Positions 1 through 23,386 of a stretch of 64,000 nucleotides of DNA are shown piece after piece; positions within the stretch are counted from its first letter, which is position 1; the number at the start of each line of letters is the position of its first letter. Position numbers and translations under genes: made by a program. The stretch is from Bimastos eiseni (lineage: Eukaryota; Annelida; Clitellata; Crassiclitellata; Lumbricidae). The stretch covers positions 17,145,664 to 17,209,663 of the forward strand of contig OY365810.1 of NCBI GenBank assembly GCA_959347315.1, given 5' to 3'. The notes below the pieces were generated by a model. It was not told where the DNA came from, did no database searches, and worked only from the letters and a program-made list of their open reading frames with translations.

Positions 1-1292
1 TAATAATGTTTCTTCATTTATTAATAGGTCACATTTGAAACTAAAGTCAGGTGCTTGTCTATGACATTACTGGTTTAGCATGAAAACCATCGTTTTCTTA
101 AAATGAACAATTGCTTCCTTAAACACTCATTTCACAATCTGCATGGAAAAACTAATCTCCAAAGGTCATTGGTATTATCTATTATTAGCTAATATCATAG
201 ACTTCAAAATTATTTCCAAATCTTTGGATGGCCTGATAGATTTCAATCCAACCATATCCAGGTAAAGTAAGTTGTCCAGGAACTACTGCTTAGGCATTTT
301 TAAAATTCCCTAGGTCAGAATAAAAGGTAGAAATCCGCGTGATGCCACTTTATTTACATTCGGGCATCGCTAGCTTAATGCCTGAAGTGCTTGTTGCTAC
401 TCAATTATCACTGCAGCGATTAGGTTCAGCGACGATCTGAGCCAGTGATTCTCGTTCTAAAACAACAAAATTATATCAGACGCAGACTAATTTATTGCAT
501 CAGTAAGTGGGTGCACCCATTGGAGTACAAGTTTTCAACCATCCTTTATTGCAGACCTTACCAAAACCAAGCCTAGCTAACAAAACAGTACCCAATATTG
601 CTGCATGTATCGCCTACATTATCATCGTATTCATTCACCATTGCGGACATAAAACACAAAGAACGAAACAGATATTTCAAGTCAAATCTCTCTGCAACTA
701 TCCCACAAAGTGTAAAACAACCAATGTGAAAGCTATAGCTTAATTTATTGACCCATGTACTTAACGGGCAACTTATTTATGTAGGAAGAATGCTACTTGC
801 TTAACTTACGATCACTTGAGCAAACATACCAAATATGTCACAATTTTGAGACTGTGGCATGCAAAGAGTTAACAACAGAAGGCCTTAACAGGAGAATTTC
901 GTTGCAAACCCAGAATACCATCAAAAGTACATAAAAACTGTCCACTTGGTTTCAACTATAATATGTAACCAACAAAACTTTAGACAATATTAGTTGTTCA
1001 TCTAAGATTGCCTTTAAAACACGGAAACAAAGTTGTGTAGCTGTTTCAAGCATAATCAGCTTAAAGGAAAAGGAAAAAAAACAATGTTCTACGTGGCAGC
1101 AAAAATCGCAAACAATTTTGAATTGTATCCAAGCAAAACAAGCCGCTAAGCTTGCTCATGTCCTCAGAACTGAGAGACATATTTCGAAAGACATATGTCA
1201 TCGTCAAATTTACATTTTACAATTTTTTTATCAAACCACAGTCGCACCAAACTGGTTGACTGAATTCAGTCAGAGTCGCTAAGTGGTACAAC
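1..1292 (-). other. UBE2R2 3' UTR and downstream flank
   Basis: No protein-like reading frame, RNA gene or transposon was recognised. TTTATT at 744-749 and 349-354 (AATAAA on the minus strand) are candidate polyadenylation signals, about 550 and 940 bases after the UBE2R2 stop. The true transcript end cannot be chosen from sequence alone. Confidence 0.4.
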
Positions 1293-4200
1293 TCATGAGT
1301 CACCATGACCTGAGTCGCCCTCACCATCATCACAGTTGTTTTCTTCTTCATCCTCACCATCTTCTTCTTCATCGTTTTCCATGTAGTCATCATCATAGAA
1401 GTCGGGATCTGCACTACATTCCTGCGACTTTGGCTTTGACGTGACGCAATATTCCTGCAGCGTTGTTGGCACGACAACTCCGTCTTTCTCAGCCTCAGCC
1501 TTTGTCGCTCGTACCTGCTTCCTACAGCACAGAAGCACACCTCCTCACATGTTCACACTAGAAGAAGAAGGGCTTAGTCTCTCAAGTGAACCCAAAAAAC
1601 TATTATGAAGCCACATGACATGAAGCACAGGCAACTTCCCGTTCTATGCCAACGCCCATACAGACGATCGCTCAAGTCTTCTGAGCCTGCTATCAGCAGT
1701 CTATTCATTTAATAGAGCTTAATGTTTCACAGGTGCACATTGATGAAATCAATCTCAAATGTTTCTGCTCTGGCAGGTATAAAAATTCCTCATCTATGGA
1801 ATGACAATCCAGCACACATAAACTTAAATTTCATGCTCATGATGCTGACTAGGTAAAAGGTAACACCAGGTCTTGCATAGAGATCATGGCATAGCTTATA
1901 TTTTACCAAAGGGGCATGTAATGCAACACAATGCTCTGCAGAGAACCTGAACATTGGTGTGTCTATAGGGCAATCTCCAGAAGCATAGATTGCTAGAGAA
2001 TCTGGGACTCAACTTTTCTATGCTGTTTTCTTATTTTAACTTATTTGCAGCATACGGCCTATTTTTCACAAAGGGAAGCAGATTACTTATAATTAGTTGT
2101 GACTGCAAGAATCATTTAATGTTGACATTTACCAAACAACTGTAGACAACAGTTGGCCCTCAGCCTGTTCCAAGCAGTCACTGAGCCAGACCAGACTCTT
2201 CCGGTCATAAGGGTTATCTACCCATCGACATTTATCATAGATGACATTGATGCCTAGAAATGTGCATTGCGTGGCCTGAAAGCAACACAAGACTGTGCTT
2301 GTTTCATTTGCAGCATGCTGTCTGGCATCGGTTATGAGATGTGAGGCACAGAATGTGGAGGCACTATCACAAACCAATGGAGCAGTCGCTTGGGCAGCTG
2401 GCACATGCCACGCATATCAATGATGACAACAATGCATTTCATGCACATGAGATCGACAGCAAAAATCATCTCATTTTAATATTGTAGCCTGAGGAACAGC
2501 AATAAGCCTACTAAATTGTAATTTTAAGTTCCATCTGAGGTTGTGTTAGCCTAACTACTGCCATTACCTAAGGTTGAAAAGTCCTTCTTTCGCCAGGCCA
2601 ATTTAACTGTTGGCCGCCTTGTATGCTTGTCGACTGAAATCAGCAACCGCAGTCCCTTAGGATCGACTATTCTTCCATAACCTCTGATCAGTTCCGTAAG
2701 CACCTAAAACCTGCCATCTTCGTCAGTGATGACACTGGTCCCAATCAGGAGCGCCTCTGACTTAAAATGGCATTACATAAATAATTGATAATGAATTACC
2801 TTATTTTGTCGTTGATAAGCCAATCTATTCTGAGTTTCAAAGGAGATAGCGGCACATAATGGGCATCTAATTTAAGTTTATGTCAGTTAGAGATAATTCT
2901 AGACACAATGATGAGGTTGAAACTGACAGACGTTACTCACCTGATGATATTCTCATATTCTTTGTTCTTGCCTTTTGAGTCTCGCCATTTTCGGAAAGCG
3001 ATCGACGCATCAACATTGGCAGGAGACGATGTGTTCGGCTCATTTAGTAGCGATATGATGCTTAACAGTATGGTTCTAACACAGACAAAGATGATTAACA
3101 ATCCAACTCGATATTCACTAAACCAGCGATTCCCAACCTGTGGCCCGTGGGCCAAAAGTGGCCCGCCAGGCCTCTAAAAGTGGACCTCGACATATCAAAG
3201 ATACAAAATAAATATGTGCACAGAAAATGAATCTTTGACAGAATAGTTATTTTATGTCATAAATTATTGAACTCTGTTGATTATTAAAGTATCAAGACTG
3301 GTTAAACTTTAAATAAATATTACTAATTTAAAATGATTAAACCGGCATTTATTCATGTGTAATTTTATTCTATTTTAAAATAAAAATCTGTTAAAATTTG
3401 AAATAATTATTTTTAACCTTGTGGCCCATCATATCCTCCAACTAAATAAAAGTGGCTCTAAGTTTTGAAACCACTGCACTAAACTATTATGCAAAGCAGT
3501 GCTATCATAAAATGCAAGTTGCTGCACTTGTTTGGAGTGTTCCTTTGGCTGTGCTTTGTCCTACTTGTCTGAGCTTTGTCAACCTGTTTTCAATCTTGCA
3601 GCTCATCGAACTCCTCGGCAAGGGCAGAGTTTTTGGTCATACGAGTTCACACTTCTATTAGCCAGCTTTGGGCTGTTTTGATTGCGGGGTCCTCCATCTC
3701 GAATGTCCTTCAACTAGACCTGTGGTTTTTGTCTAAGTTAGACTCTTGAAATGCTGCTAATGAGTCCCTCAGATCACTCTTCTTAGCTGTGGCTGAGTAG
3801 GCATTTTGAAGCGGCACTATATAAATCCTCTGAATGGAACCAGGTTAATTAAACAAAAGCATTAACAAAAACAACACATACTGTGAGAAGTGTATCTAAA
3901 TAGGTAATCAAATATCCATTATTTAATGTGTAGTGAATCAATACATGCTGTTTGAATAAGACAATAATTCTGCAAAACCAGAAAGATACCTGTTACCTAA
4001 CCCAAGCCTATAATCAGAAAAAACATCCAACATGCATTTGGCTTTGTTTGTGTGAGTCTCACCTGACATTTTGTGTTGGATTCCACCGTTCCGATGGTAG
4101 CTCTCCACTCTGCGGATCATCCACGGGTGGATGAAGAATCGATATACAGACCTCTCCATTCTATAACATACATTGGCAATTCAGTTATTTTCATCATCTT

Positions 4201-7200
4201 CATATACCTCTGTCTCACTCTCAGTTACTACAATAAACATCTTACATACAAATAGTTTAAAAAGTTTGACTAGTCTCTTCGCTGAAAACTGCAACATACA
4301 TAATGTATAGCAAGTAACTGTTCAATACATATTGCTTGAATAAGACAATTATTCTGTAGATCAGACAGATAGCTGCTTTTCTTGAGCTAAGCCAAAATAT
4401 CAGTTGTGTTAGCGATTCCTGTTTTCTTAGACTTGGCATGTGTATGTACCTTATCTGGTCTGACTTTTTGACTCTTCACATGCTCAACTTACTTGCCTCA
4501 CTGCTCATTTCAGGAAATAAGTGCATATAATAGCCTGAATAAATAGGCACTGTGTACCATACTATAAGAACAGAAATATTAAAACAAATTAGGAGATTAA
4601 CCTCATAGACATTTGGATGCCACATCTTGCACAAAAACTTTACGGTTGGAGGCGAATATGGATAGTCTTGTGGAAATTTCATCAGTGCCTGAAATACAGT
4701 AGAAATATATTTACATAAAAACCTATTAAATTTTGTTACAAATAAAGCCCACTCAAAGAATTTACATAAACTATTCAACGACAAGACTACAACAAGACCC
4801 TATGGCTGACACCCAAATTCATTAGAGCAACATGCTAGAATGCTATTGTTCACAAGTTACACATTGAAAGTAGGTATTAACAAAATGTAGTTGTTGCAGT
4901 GGTATTGCTGCAGGTAGGTATTGTCATTGCATGTGGCTGGGACAGCAGTGTAACTACTTCAGCAAGTGAATCAAAGGTTATGCAAACTACAAATGCTGAG
5001 GAACATTCGGTATAGAATGTCAACCTGGTCTACGCCTTTCACTTAATACACCCATGTCTGCTGCCAAACAACATCAATCTGATCTGATTATGAAGCAGCA
5101 ATAATAACTATAATGAACATAATTCCATTCCCATAAGCACACTTGCAGCAGCAAATCAGCTGACAGAGGTGCGTGCAATTGACAAAACCGGTCTTCCAGG
5201 TTTACAGTTCATCCTGTTAGAAAAGACTAGAAATTGGGGGCTTTCACAATTTTTTTTCTTAACAGAGTATTCTAATGCAAATACGAGTAGTCATATTTAA
5301 CTAAATTTTCTGTAACAAAAGTAAGCATGAAACAGAGGTAAAGAGGTACTTAATCTTGAAAGTATTGGAAACATCCAGTAGAAATATGTGGCTGAAAAAT
5401 TGGTAAGGAAGACTGCAGTCATGAATTGCAAAATTTGTATGCTAATTCAAGTCACAGTCACTAAATAAATCCAGAGCAAATACATATCAAGTATAGAAGC
5501 AGAAATATATACAAGACAAACATATGGTTAAACGCAAAACATCGCTCTAATCAATTGTCAGTGCTGTTACAGAACTTTATCCAGCAAAGTACTTAAGCAA
5601 TAAGTCAAAAAAGAAACTAAAAATTTATAAGCCATGCGCAATTGCACCTAACAACAATTTCACTTCTTCAAAGTAAAAGTAAGACATTATTCCTCATAAT
5701 CATATGTTTAGAGTAAAATCAAGCCCTGAGTCTCTGGCAGACTTGATTCACACTGAAATACCTTTACTTTGTTCAGTTACCTTGCATTCACACAATAATA
5801 TCTAAATTCATGGAAATCTCACATTGAGGAACTGGGATATGTATCCTGACTGCAGAGGTGAAAAAACAGATGTTTCGAGTCACTTGGACACCTCATCCCT
5901 CTCACCCCTACCTCGTTGTTCTCTGCACATCTAACAGGTCACCCTTCATCCTGTCTTCTATTTGTTTCAGTCATCTCCTAACCTACTGTTTCTTACAGCT
6001 CACCATAGCCCAAGGTCAAGCAAGACATCAAATGCCACTGTAGGTGCATCCATATTAGTACTTGAGAACAACTTCACATAAACTTAGACCAGTTGCTTTG
6101 TGATTCGATTAATGTAACTTTAGAGCTACCTGAGTAACATTGGGCAATTGCATAAGCACATTGCTTTTGCATGACTATATCAGTTGCTATAGCAATAAAA
6201 ACATGAGACACAACTCAAGAGGTCCTGAAACACATCTGATATAAATGTAAGAATCTGAGGTTTGTTGCCTGTCAGTGCTTCTAGGGAAACATTCCATTGA
6301 ATTATCTTTAAAATAATGATGTTAATTTATATATTTTAACTTCTTTTGGTTGTATTCCCCAAGTGACAACCAAATCAGTAATTTTCATGCTTGAATTAGC
6401 TTCACCCACTTTTCAGTAAACATTAGAGGGTAAAAATGCTGTTGATAACTTCATATTTCAAATTTTATAACAAGATTTTACATTTTTTCACAAATAAAGT
6501 TATCAAATAAAAAATATATTGTTATAGCCTAGAGTACGATGATACGCTAGAAGGATATTGCTATAGACTCTGCATTGACTATAGATAGCTCTTTGTAGCT
6601 GTGCATGTTGCAAGTTAACACCGTATATGATCGACGATAAGTCGATTCAAGTATAAGTTGAAGTGCAATTTTTGGATAAAAATAGCATCCAAAATTGACT
6701 CGAATATAACTCGAACCCATAAAATCAAACGAGTGATAAACCGAGAGGTATAGCTTGATATCTGCTGACTTTTGGAGGAGAAGTTTGGCTGATTTCTCCG
6801 CGAAATATATATTTTACTATGGGCAGATCAATATTAATGCATGCAGCCGTCATAAATCAAGAGGTATAGTCTGATAACTGCTGCCTTTCAGCAGAGAAGT
6901 TCTGCGGATTTCTCTGCGAAATACATATTCTACTATGGGCAGATCAATATTAAAGCATGCGGCAGTCATAAATCGAGAGGTATAGCCTGATATCTGTTGT
7001 CTTTGGGTGGAGAAGTTCGGCGGATTTTCTCCGCGAAATATTTATTTTACTACGGGTAGATCAATATTAAGGTCTGCGGCCATCATAAATCAAGATATAT
7101 AGCTTGATATCTGTTGTTGAATATTCGGTCCCAAAATCTCCCATTATTTTGAGTATAAGTCGAAAGACCTATTTCGCCGCCCTGAAATAGTCTTAAATTT

Positions 7201-9097
7201 CTCGACTTATAGTCGAGTATATACGGTACGCTTTGCCTACGAATGGTATTCGCTGAGTAGCTAATATTTTAATGACATCCTTTGTTGTATTGAATAAAAA
7301 ACTGTCCCATTTGCATGTTTGCCTAACTGTCACACTGCAGGGGGCCTAGAATGAGTGTGAAACTGTTTGAAATCAAATAAAAAATTGTTCTCTCTAGACA
7401 CAGAGCAGGTCCTTGAGGGGCAAGTTTTGCGTTTCCTCGTGCATCCAAGGCTTGGTTCAAACAACACACTTCTTACAAGGTCTTGCTTTGGTTGCAGTTG
7501 CTGGGATAACATTCAATTCAAATAACATCCTGACATCTTCCATTATTCCTGTATGCAAACTAAACCTATTCTTTTTCAAATAACCCATGCTTTATTTTTT
7601 ATGTTGACCGCAAGACGATAAAACCAAGATGGTTAACGTAAAAACAAACACATAAGTTACTCCATTTGTAGTCAATAGAAAGTGCCAAAAATAGTCTAAA
7701 ATAATCTAACATTCAGTAGGTAACAGAACGTGTCCATTATTACTTATAAGTGGCAGGAAATATAACTGACACTCTTTGTGAACAGCGGTTACATACCGGA
7801 CGTGAATACACTTCCTCAGGGTTTGAACCATTCTGTTTTAGCAGAAAATGGTTGCAAGAGCTATCCTTAAATGTCTTGCACATACACACAACTTTGAAGA
7901 AACACTGAATACAAAAAACCTGTTTTAATGAACTATCAATCAAAAGCTGACTAGTACAACAAAGGCCTGAGGGCCAGTACAATAAATTTTACAACAGAAA
8001 GTGATGATTTGTGATATTTCATTTACCAAGATCCCCGAGTTAACTTGTCCAGCAGGATCTCATTAACTCATGTGTATGTTGTGCGTTAAGTTATTCACCA
8101 TGCATATAGACTCATCGTAATGACAATATCAAAATATCATAGTTTTTACAATTATAATAATGGCTCCACATATTATAAATTAGATCATATGCAGGGTGGG
8201 CCAGCTAAAAATAATACATCAAAAACTTAGCTCATGCTAAAAATAGCTGGTCATTGCAAGGTCGTTGGGTAACAATTAACAAGACCATGAGGGTTTCTAT
8301 GACAAACAGGTAGACAATTCTTTCCGCTTCACGCAATCTTTTTTGAATTATGCCCTCCCACTTTTCAAAACCTTGCTACACCTCTGATGGCAACAATAAA
8401 GTACGGAGAGCATAATGATTGCAACATGATTGCATAAATATTCTGCATGTCAAAATGAACTGAATTTTACATGCAATATAAAAAACTGGGCATTTCGAGT
8501 CGTTGGGTCCTATTTTATTTTCTAAACTGTTTCCAAAATGCAATCAATCCTCTTCTTGGATGATTTTCCGGCAACTGTCCAAATGACCTGAAAAAAGCAT
8601 TCATATCCCTTCCAAAAACAATGACACAAAAACTTCTGTACTACCCAGATCAGAATGCAATTGCTTACGAGATTCATCTTTTGTAATTAACTCAACTCTT
8701 CTACTACTGACTTACTTCTTTTGTTATGTTTAGTACCTGTTAAATATTTGGTTGCACATGTCGTGCGATTGTAGGCGTTCATATAAAAGAACCTTACTTA
8801 CTTAAACCTCTCACAAAAATAGAAATAAAAAAGAGCGTATCTAACAACAAAAATGGTTATGCTGTCCATTAAACATTTACCTCAAATTAAAACTGATAAA
8901 CGAGTTAGTCATCGAACCTTAAAGTAGCCACCTTCGTACAATGTCCCTGGTGGGCCGAATATCGCTACTTCCCACTCGAAGATGTTGTCATCATTGACGA
9001 GTCGAACCTGAAACCCCTCGACTGGTTCGTTGTGTAACTTCTTCAGTTCCAACTGGAGCGCCCGCACGGCGCTCGTCAGCGAACACTGAACAGCCAT
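1293..9097 (-). CDS. UBE2R2: Ubiquitin-conjugating enzyme E2 R (CDC34 family), complete, 5 exons
   Basis: E2 enzyme that carries thioester-linked ubiquitin and builds chains with cullin-RING (SCF) ligases in cytosol and nucleus. Exons on the minus strand, 5' to 3': 9097-8918, 4688-4602, 4160-4063, 3075-2941, 1521-1293 (stop TGA at 1295-1293). Phases agree at every junction (0, 0, 2, 2) and the sum is 729 nt, 242 aa, against 238 aa in human UBE2R2. Visible features: the UBC fold with [17 protein letters not shown] in exon 1, [20 protein letters not shown] in exon 2, active-site Cys94 in [11 protein letters not shown], the CDC34-specific acidic insert next to the active site ([14 protein letters not shown]), then [10 protein letters not shown] and a very acidic Asp/Glu tail that in this family contacts the cullin. 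The start Met matches the family start. Divergent from ACTR1A. The single copy may represent both vertebrate UBE2R1 and UBE2R2. Identity is very secure; the symbol between the two paralogues is a convention. Confidence 0.96.
3124..3476. mobile_element. Short hAT-type MITE, 353 bp, in UBE2R2 intron 3
   Basis: Ends CAGCGATTCCCAACC and GTTTTGAAACCACTG form imperfect terminal inverted repeats of the classic hAT type. A perfect 8-bp target duplication CACTAAAC flanks it at 3116-3123 and 3477-3484. It has no coding capacity. Its near end lies only 48 bp upstream of the 3' splice site of exon 4 (exon starts at 3075 on the minus strand). Confidence 0.88.
3931..4393 (+). repeat. Direct repeat pair flanking UBE2R2 exon 3
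   Basis: About 80 bp at 3931-4008 and 4301-4393 are similar in the same orientation, sharing CAATACAT, TTGAATAAGACAAT and ATTCTG then AAGCC. One copy lies in each intron beside exon 3. No terminal repeat or target duplication was seen, so this may be an old segmental duplication or two copies of a short unrecognised repeat. Confidence 0.6.
4063..4160 (-). CDS. UBE2R2: UBE2R2 exon 3: catalytic cysteine and acidic insert
   Basis: This 98-nt exon encodes the catalytic centre [12 protein letters not shown] followed by the CDC34-type insertion and [10 protein letters not shown]. The acceptor is TATAG before AAT and the donor is CAG/gtgaga. It starts in phase 0 and leaves two bases (AG), which exon 4 completes to Arg. 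Two similar intronic segments, 3931-4008 and 4301-4393, lie on either side of it. Confidence 0.95.
6293..7262 (-). mobile_element. Truncated hAT family B copy, split by a TA-MITE
   Basis: Segments 6293-6620 and 7229-7262 match the internal parts of the complete elements at 12566 and 35226, in reverse orientation (shared AAAATAATGATGTTAATTTA, then TTGTTATAGCCTAGAGT and CTTTGCCTACGAATGG). Both termini are missing. The gap between the halves is filled exactly by the TA-MITE at 6621-7226. Confidence 0.75.
6621..7226. mobile_element. TA-MITE, 606 bp, with about 117-bp internal tandem repeats
   Basis: Terminal inverted repeats CCGTATATgatCGAC and GTCGAGTATATACGG lie at a TA target (7227-7228 on the right; the left TA is degraded). 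Inside are imperfect direct repeats of about 117 bp, each with GAGGTATAGCCTGATATCTG and a block around TTCTCCGCGAAATAT. The relatives at 12566 and 35226 give the empty-site sequence GTTAACTACGC. The TA pair suggests mobilisation by a Tc1/mariner-like transposase. No coding capacity. Confidence 0.8.
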
Positions 9098-9232
9098 TTT
9101 TAATATTTACCAAATGAGCCAAACTCACACGGGGCACGGAATTATGGTTGATTTTCTAAAGAAAAATAAAATGAATGATTTCGTGTTTTTAGATCCCGTT
9201 GCGAATTTCGAGCAAAAATGGCCGACGGTCTG

Positions 9233-9240
9233 TGACGTCA
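9233..9240. promoter_or_regulatory. Perfect CRE (TGACGTCA)
   Basis: This eight-base palindrome is recognised by CREB/ATF bZIP factors in animals. It lies close to the UBE2R2 start, where such sites usually function. Two other copies of TGACGTCA in the window (near 42573 and inside the coding exon near 48896) are not at promoters, so chance occurrence is possible. Confidence 0.55.
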
Positions 9241-9759
9241 TTACACATGCGATTAGACCACACCTGGTGTAGTAAACGTAAATTGTAAATGAAGTTTTCT
9301 ATGGGACTATATCCGACCCATCAAATTTACTTCAGATTTATCGGGTCAGGTACTTCACCCCTTTGCTCGTATAATGGGTGCAGTACCAATTAGGCTGTAC
9401 CACCTCTCTGAAATAAACTCCAGCCAGAATTACACCAGATGGCTGATCCATCCTACGAATTCACCATAGCCTCGAGCACCTCTTGGTACTCCTCTGCAGA
9501 TTAGCTGCATGTCTTCACTCGATCAGATCCTTCACAAATCCTTTTATGATTCCTCTCATTCCCCTTCCTTCTCTTGCCGCTTAACTTCTAAACATACATA
9601 GCATTCATCCTGCCTGACCCCGATCCTCAAATAGATCTTGACTTAAATATCTGCCAAAAATTGATTACGCCCTGACTAAGCGCCTGCGAATAAGCTAGTT
9701 CCCGCGAGTCTTTTGCTCAATTGGACGATATATAAACTCGAGAGTAGGCCTAAAATTCC

Positions 9760-9892
9760 AGTATGATGACGATGATGATAACATCGTTGACGGTAATATA
9801 ATGATGCTGAAAATGACGCGATGATAATGCATGATGCTGCTGCTGCTGCTGATGATGATGATGACGACGACAACGACGATGACGATGATGCA
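9760..9892. repeat. Degenerate (GAT/GAC/GCT)n trinucleotide tract
   Basis: Runs of GATGAC, GCTGCT and GACGAC triplets. The tract can be read as Ser/Ala-rich peptide on one strand but has no protein context; a microsatellite in the divergent promoter region. Confidence 0.8.
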
Positions 9893-10298
9893 GTGGCTAA
9901 CTCAGAGCTGTCGCCAAGACTGGAGATCGCGATTTGGTGACAATTTTAGCAGAAGACCGCCAAGTCGGCAGCTGTAGACTGCAGCCAGTTGAAATAAACA
10001 GACCGATGAAATAATTTATGATTCTGTTAAGACGATTAAGTCAGGACGCTGCTTTCAGGAGTTGCAAATTATGCAGATTCGAAAGTCTATTCCATATTGA
10101 CTTACTTATTTGCAATATATTTTATTATGTCAATCGTGTGATGGCGCTGATTAATAAATCATACATGATGTCATTTTGGCTCTAATATATGTCATCTATG
10201 TTTTGGACGTGTGTCAGTTTTTATTATTCTGATCAAAATTAAACCGAATATTTGTTAAATAATAATAAATTGCGAGTCCTTGTAGCGGTCTTTTGGAG

Positions 10299-23386
<13,088 letters not shown>

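Larger units (their letters stand above)
4689..8917. other. UBE2R2 intron 1
   Basis: This 4.2 kb intron separates the first 60 codons from exon 2. Beyond the element fragments at 6293-7262 I see no coding sequence. A stretch beginning near 8192 resembles the end of the mariner-type element at 41937 (shared CAGGGTGGGCCA) but no second end could be found. Confidence 0.7.
9098..10298. promoter_or_regulatory. Divergent UBE2R2-ACTR1A intergenic region
   Basis: The two start codons lie 1.2 kb apart and point away from each other, so this stretch must hold both promoters. A perfect TGACGTCA palindrome (CRE/ATF site) at 9233-9240 lies 136 bp upstream of the UBE2R2 ATG. No convincing TATA box was chosen. 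The ACTR1A side is AT-rich. A GAT/GAC/GCT trinucleotide tract occupies the middle. Confidence 0.65.

Noticed and set aside
507..743. 78-codon plus frame downstream of UBE2R2
   Set aside because: No recognised domain and no splice support in the 3' flank; its length is expected by chance.
1217..1540. Minus-strand frame overlapping UBE2R2 exon 5 (107 codons)
   Set aside because: Shadow frame of the acidic-tail exon; Met/Lys-rich low complexity from GAT/GAA repeats read out of phase.
9421..9660. Possible SINE or tRNA-derived repeat upstream of UBE2R2
   Set aside because: No A/B box pair or poly-A tail could be identified.
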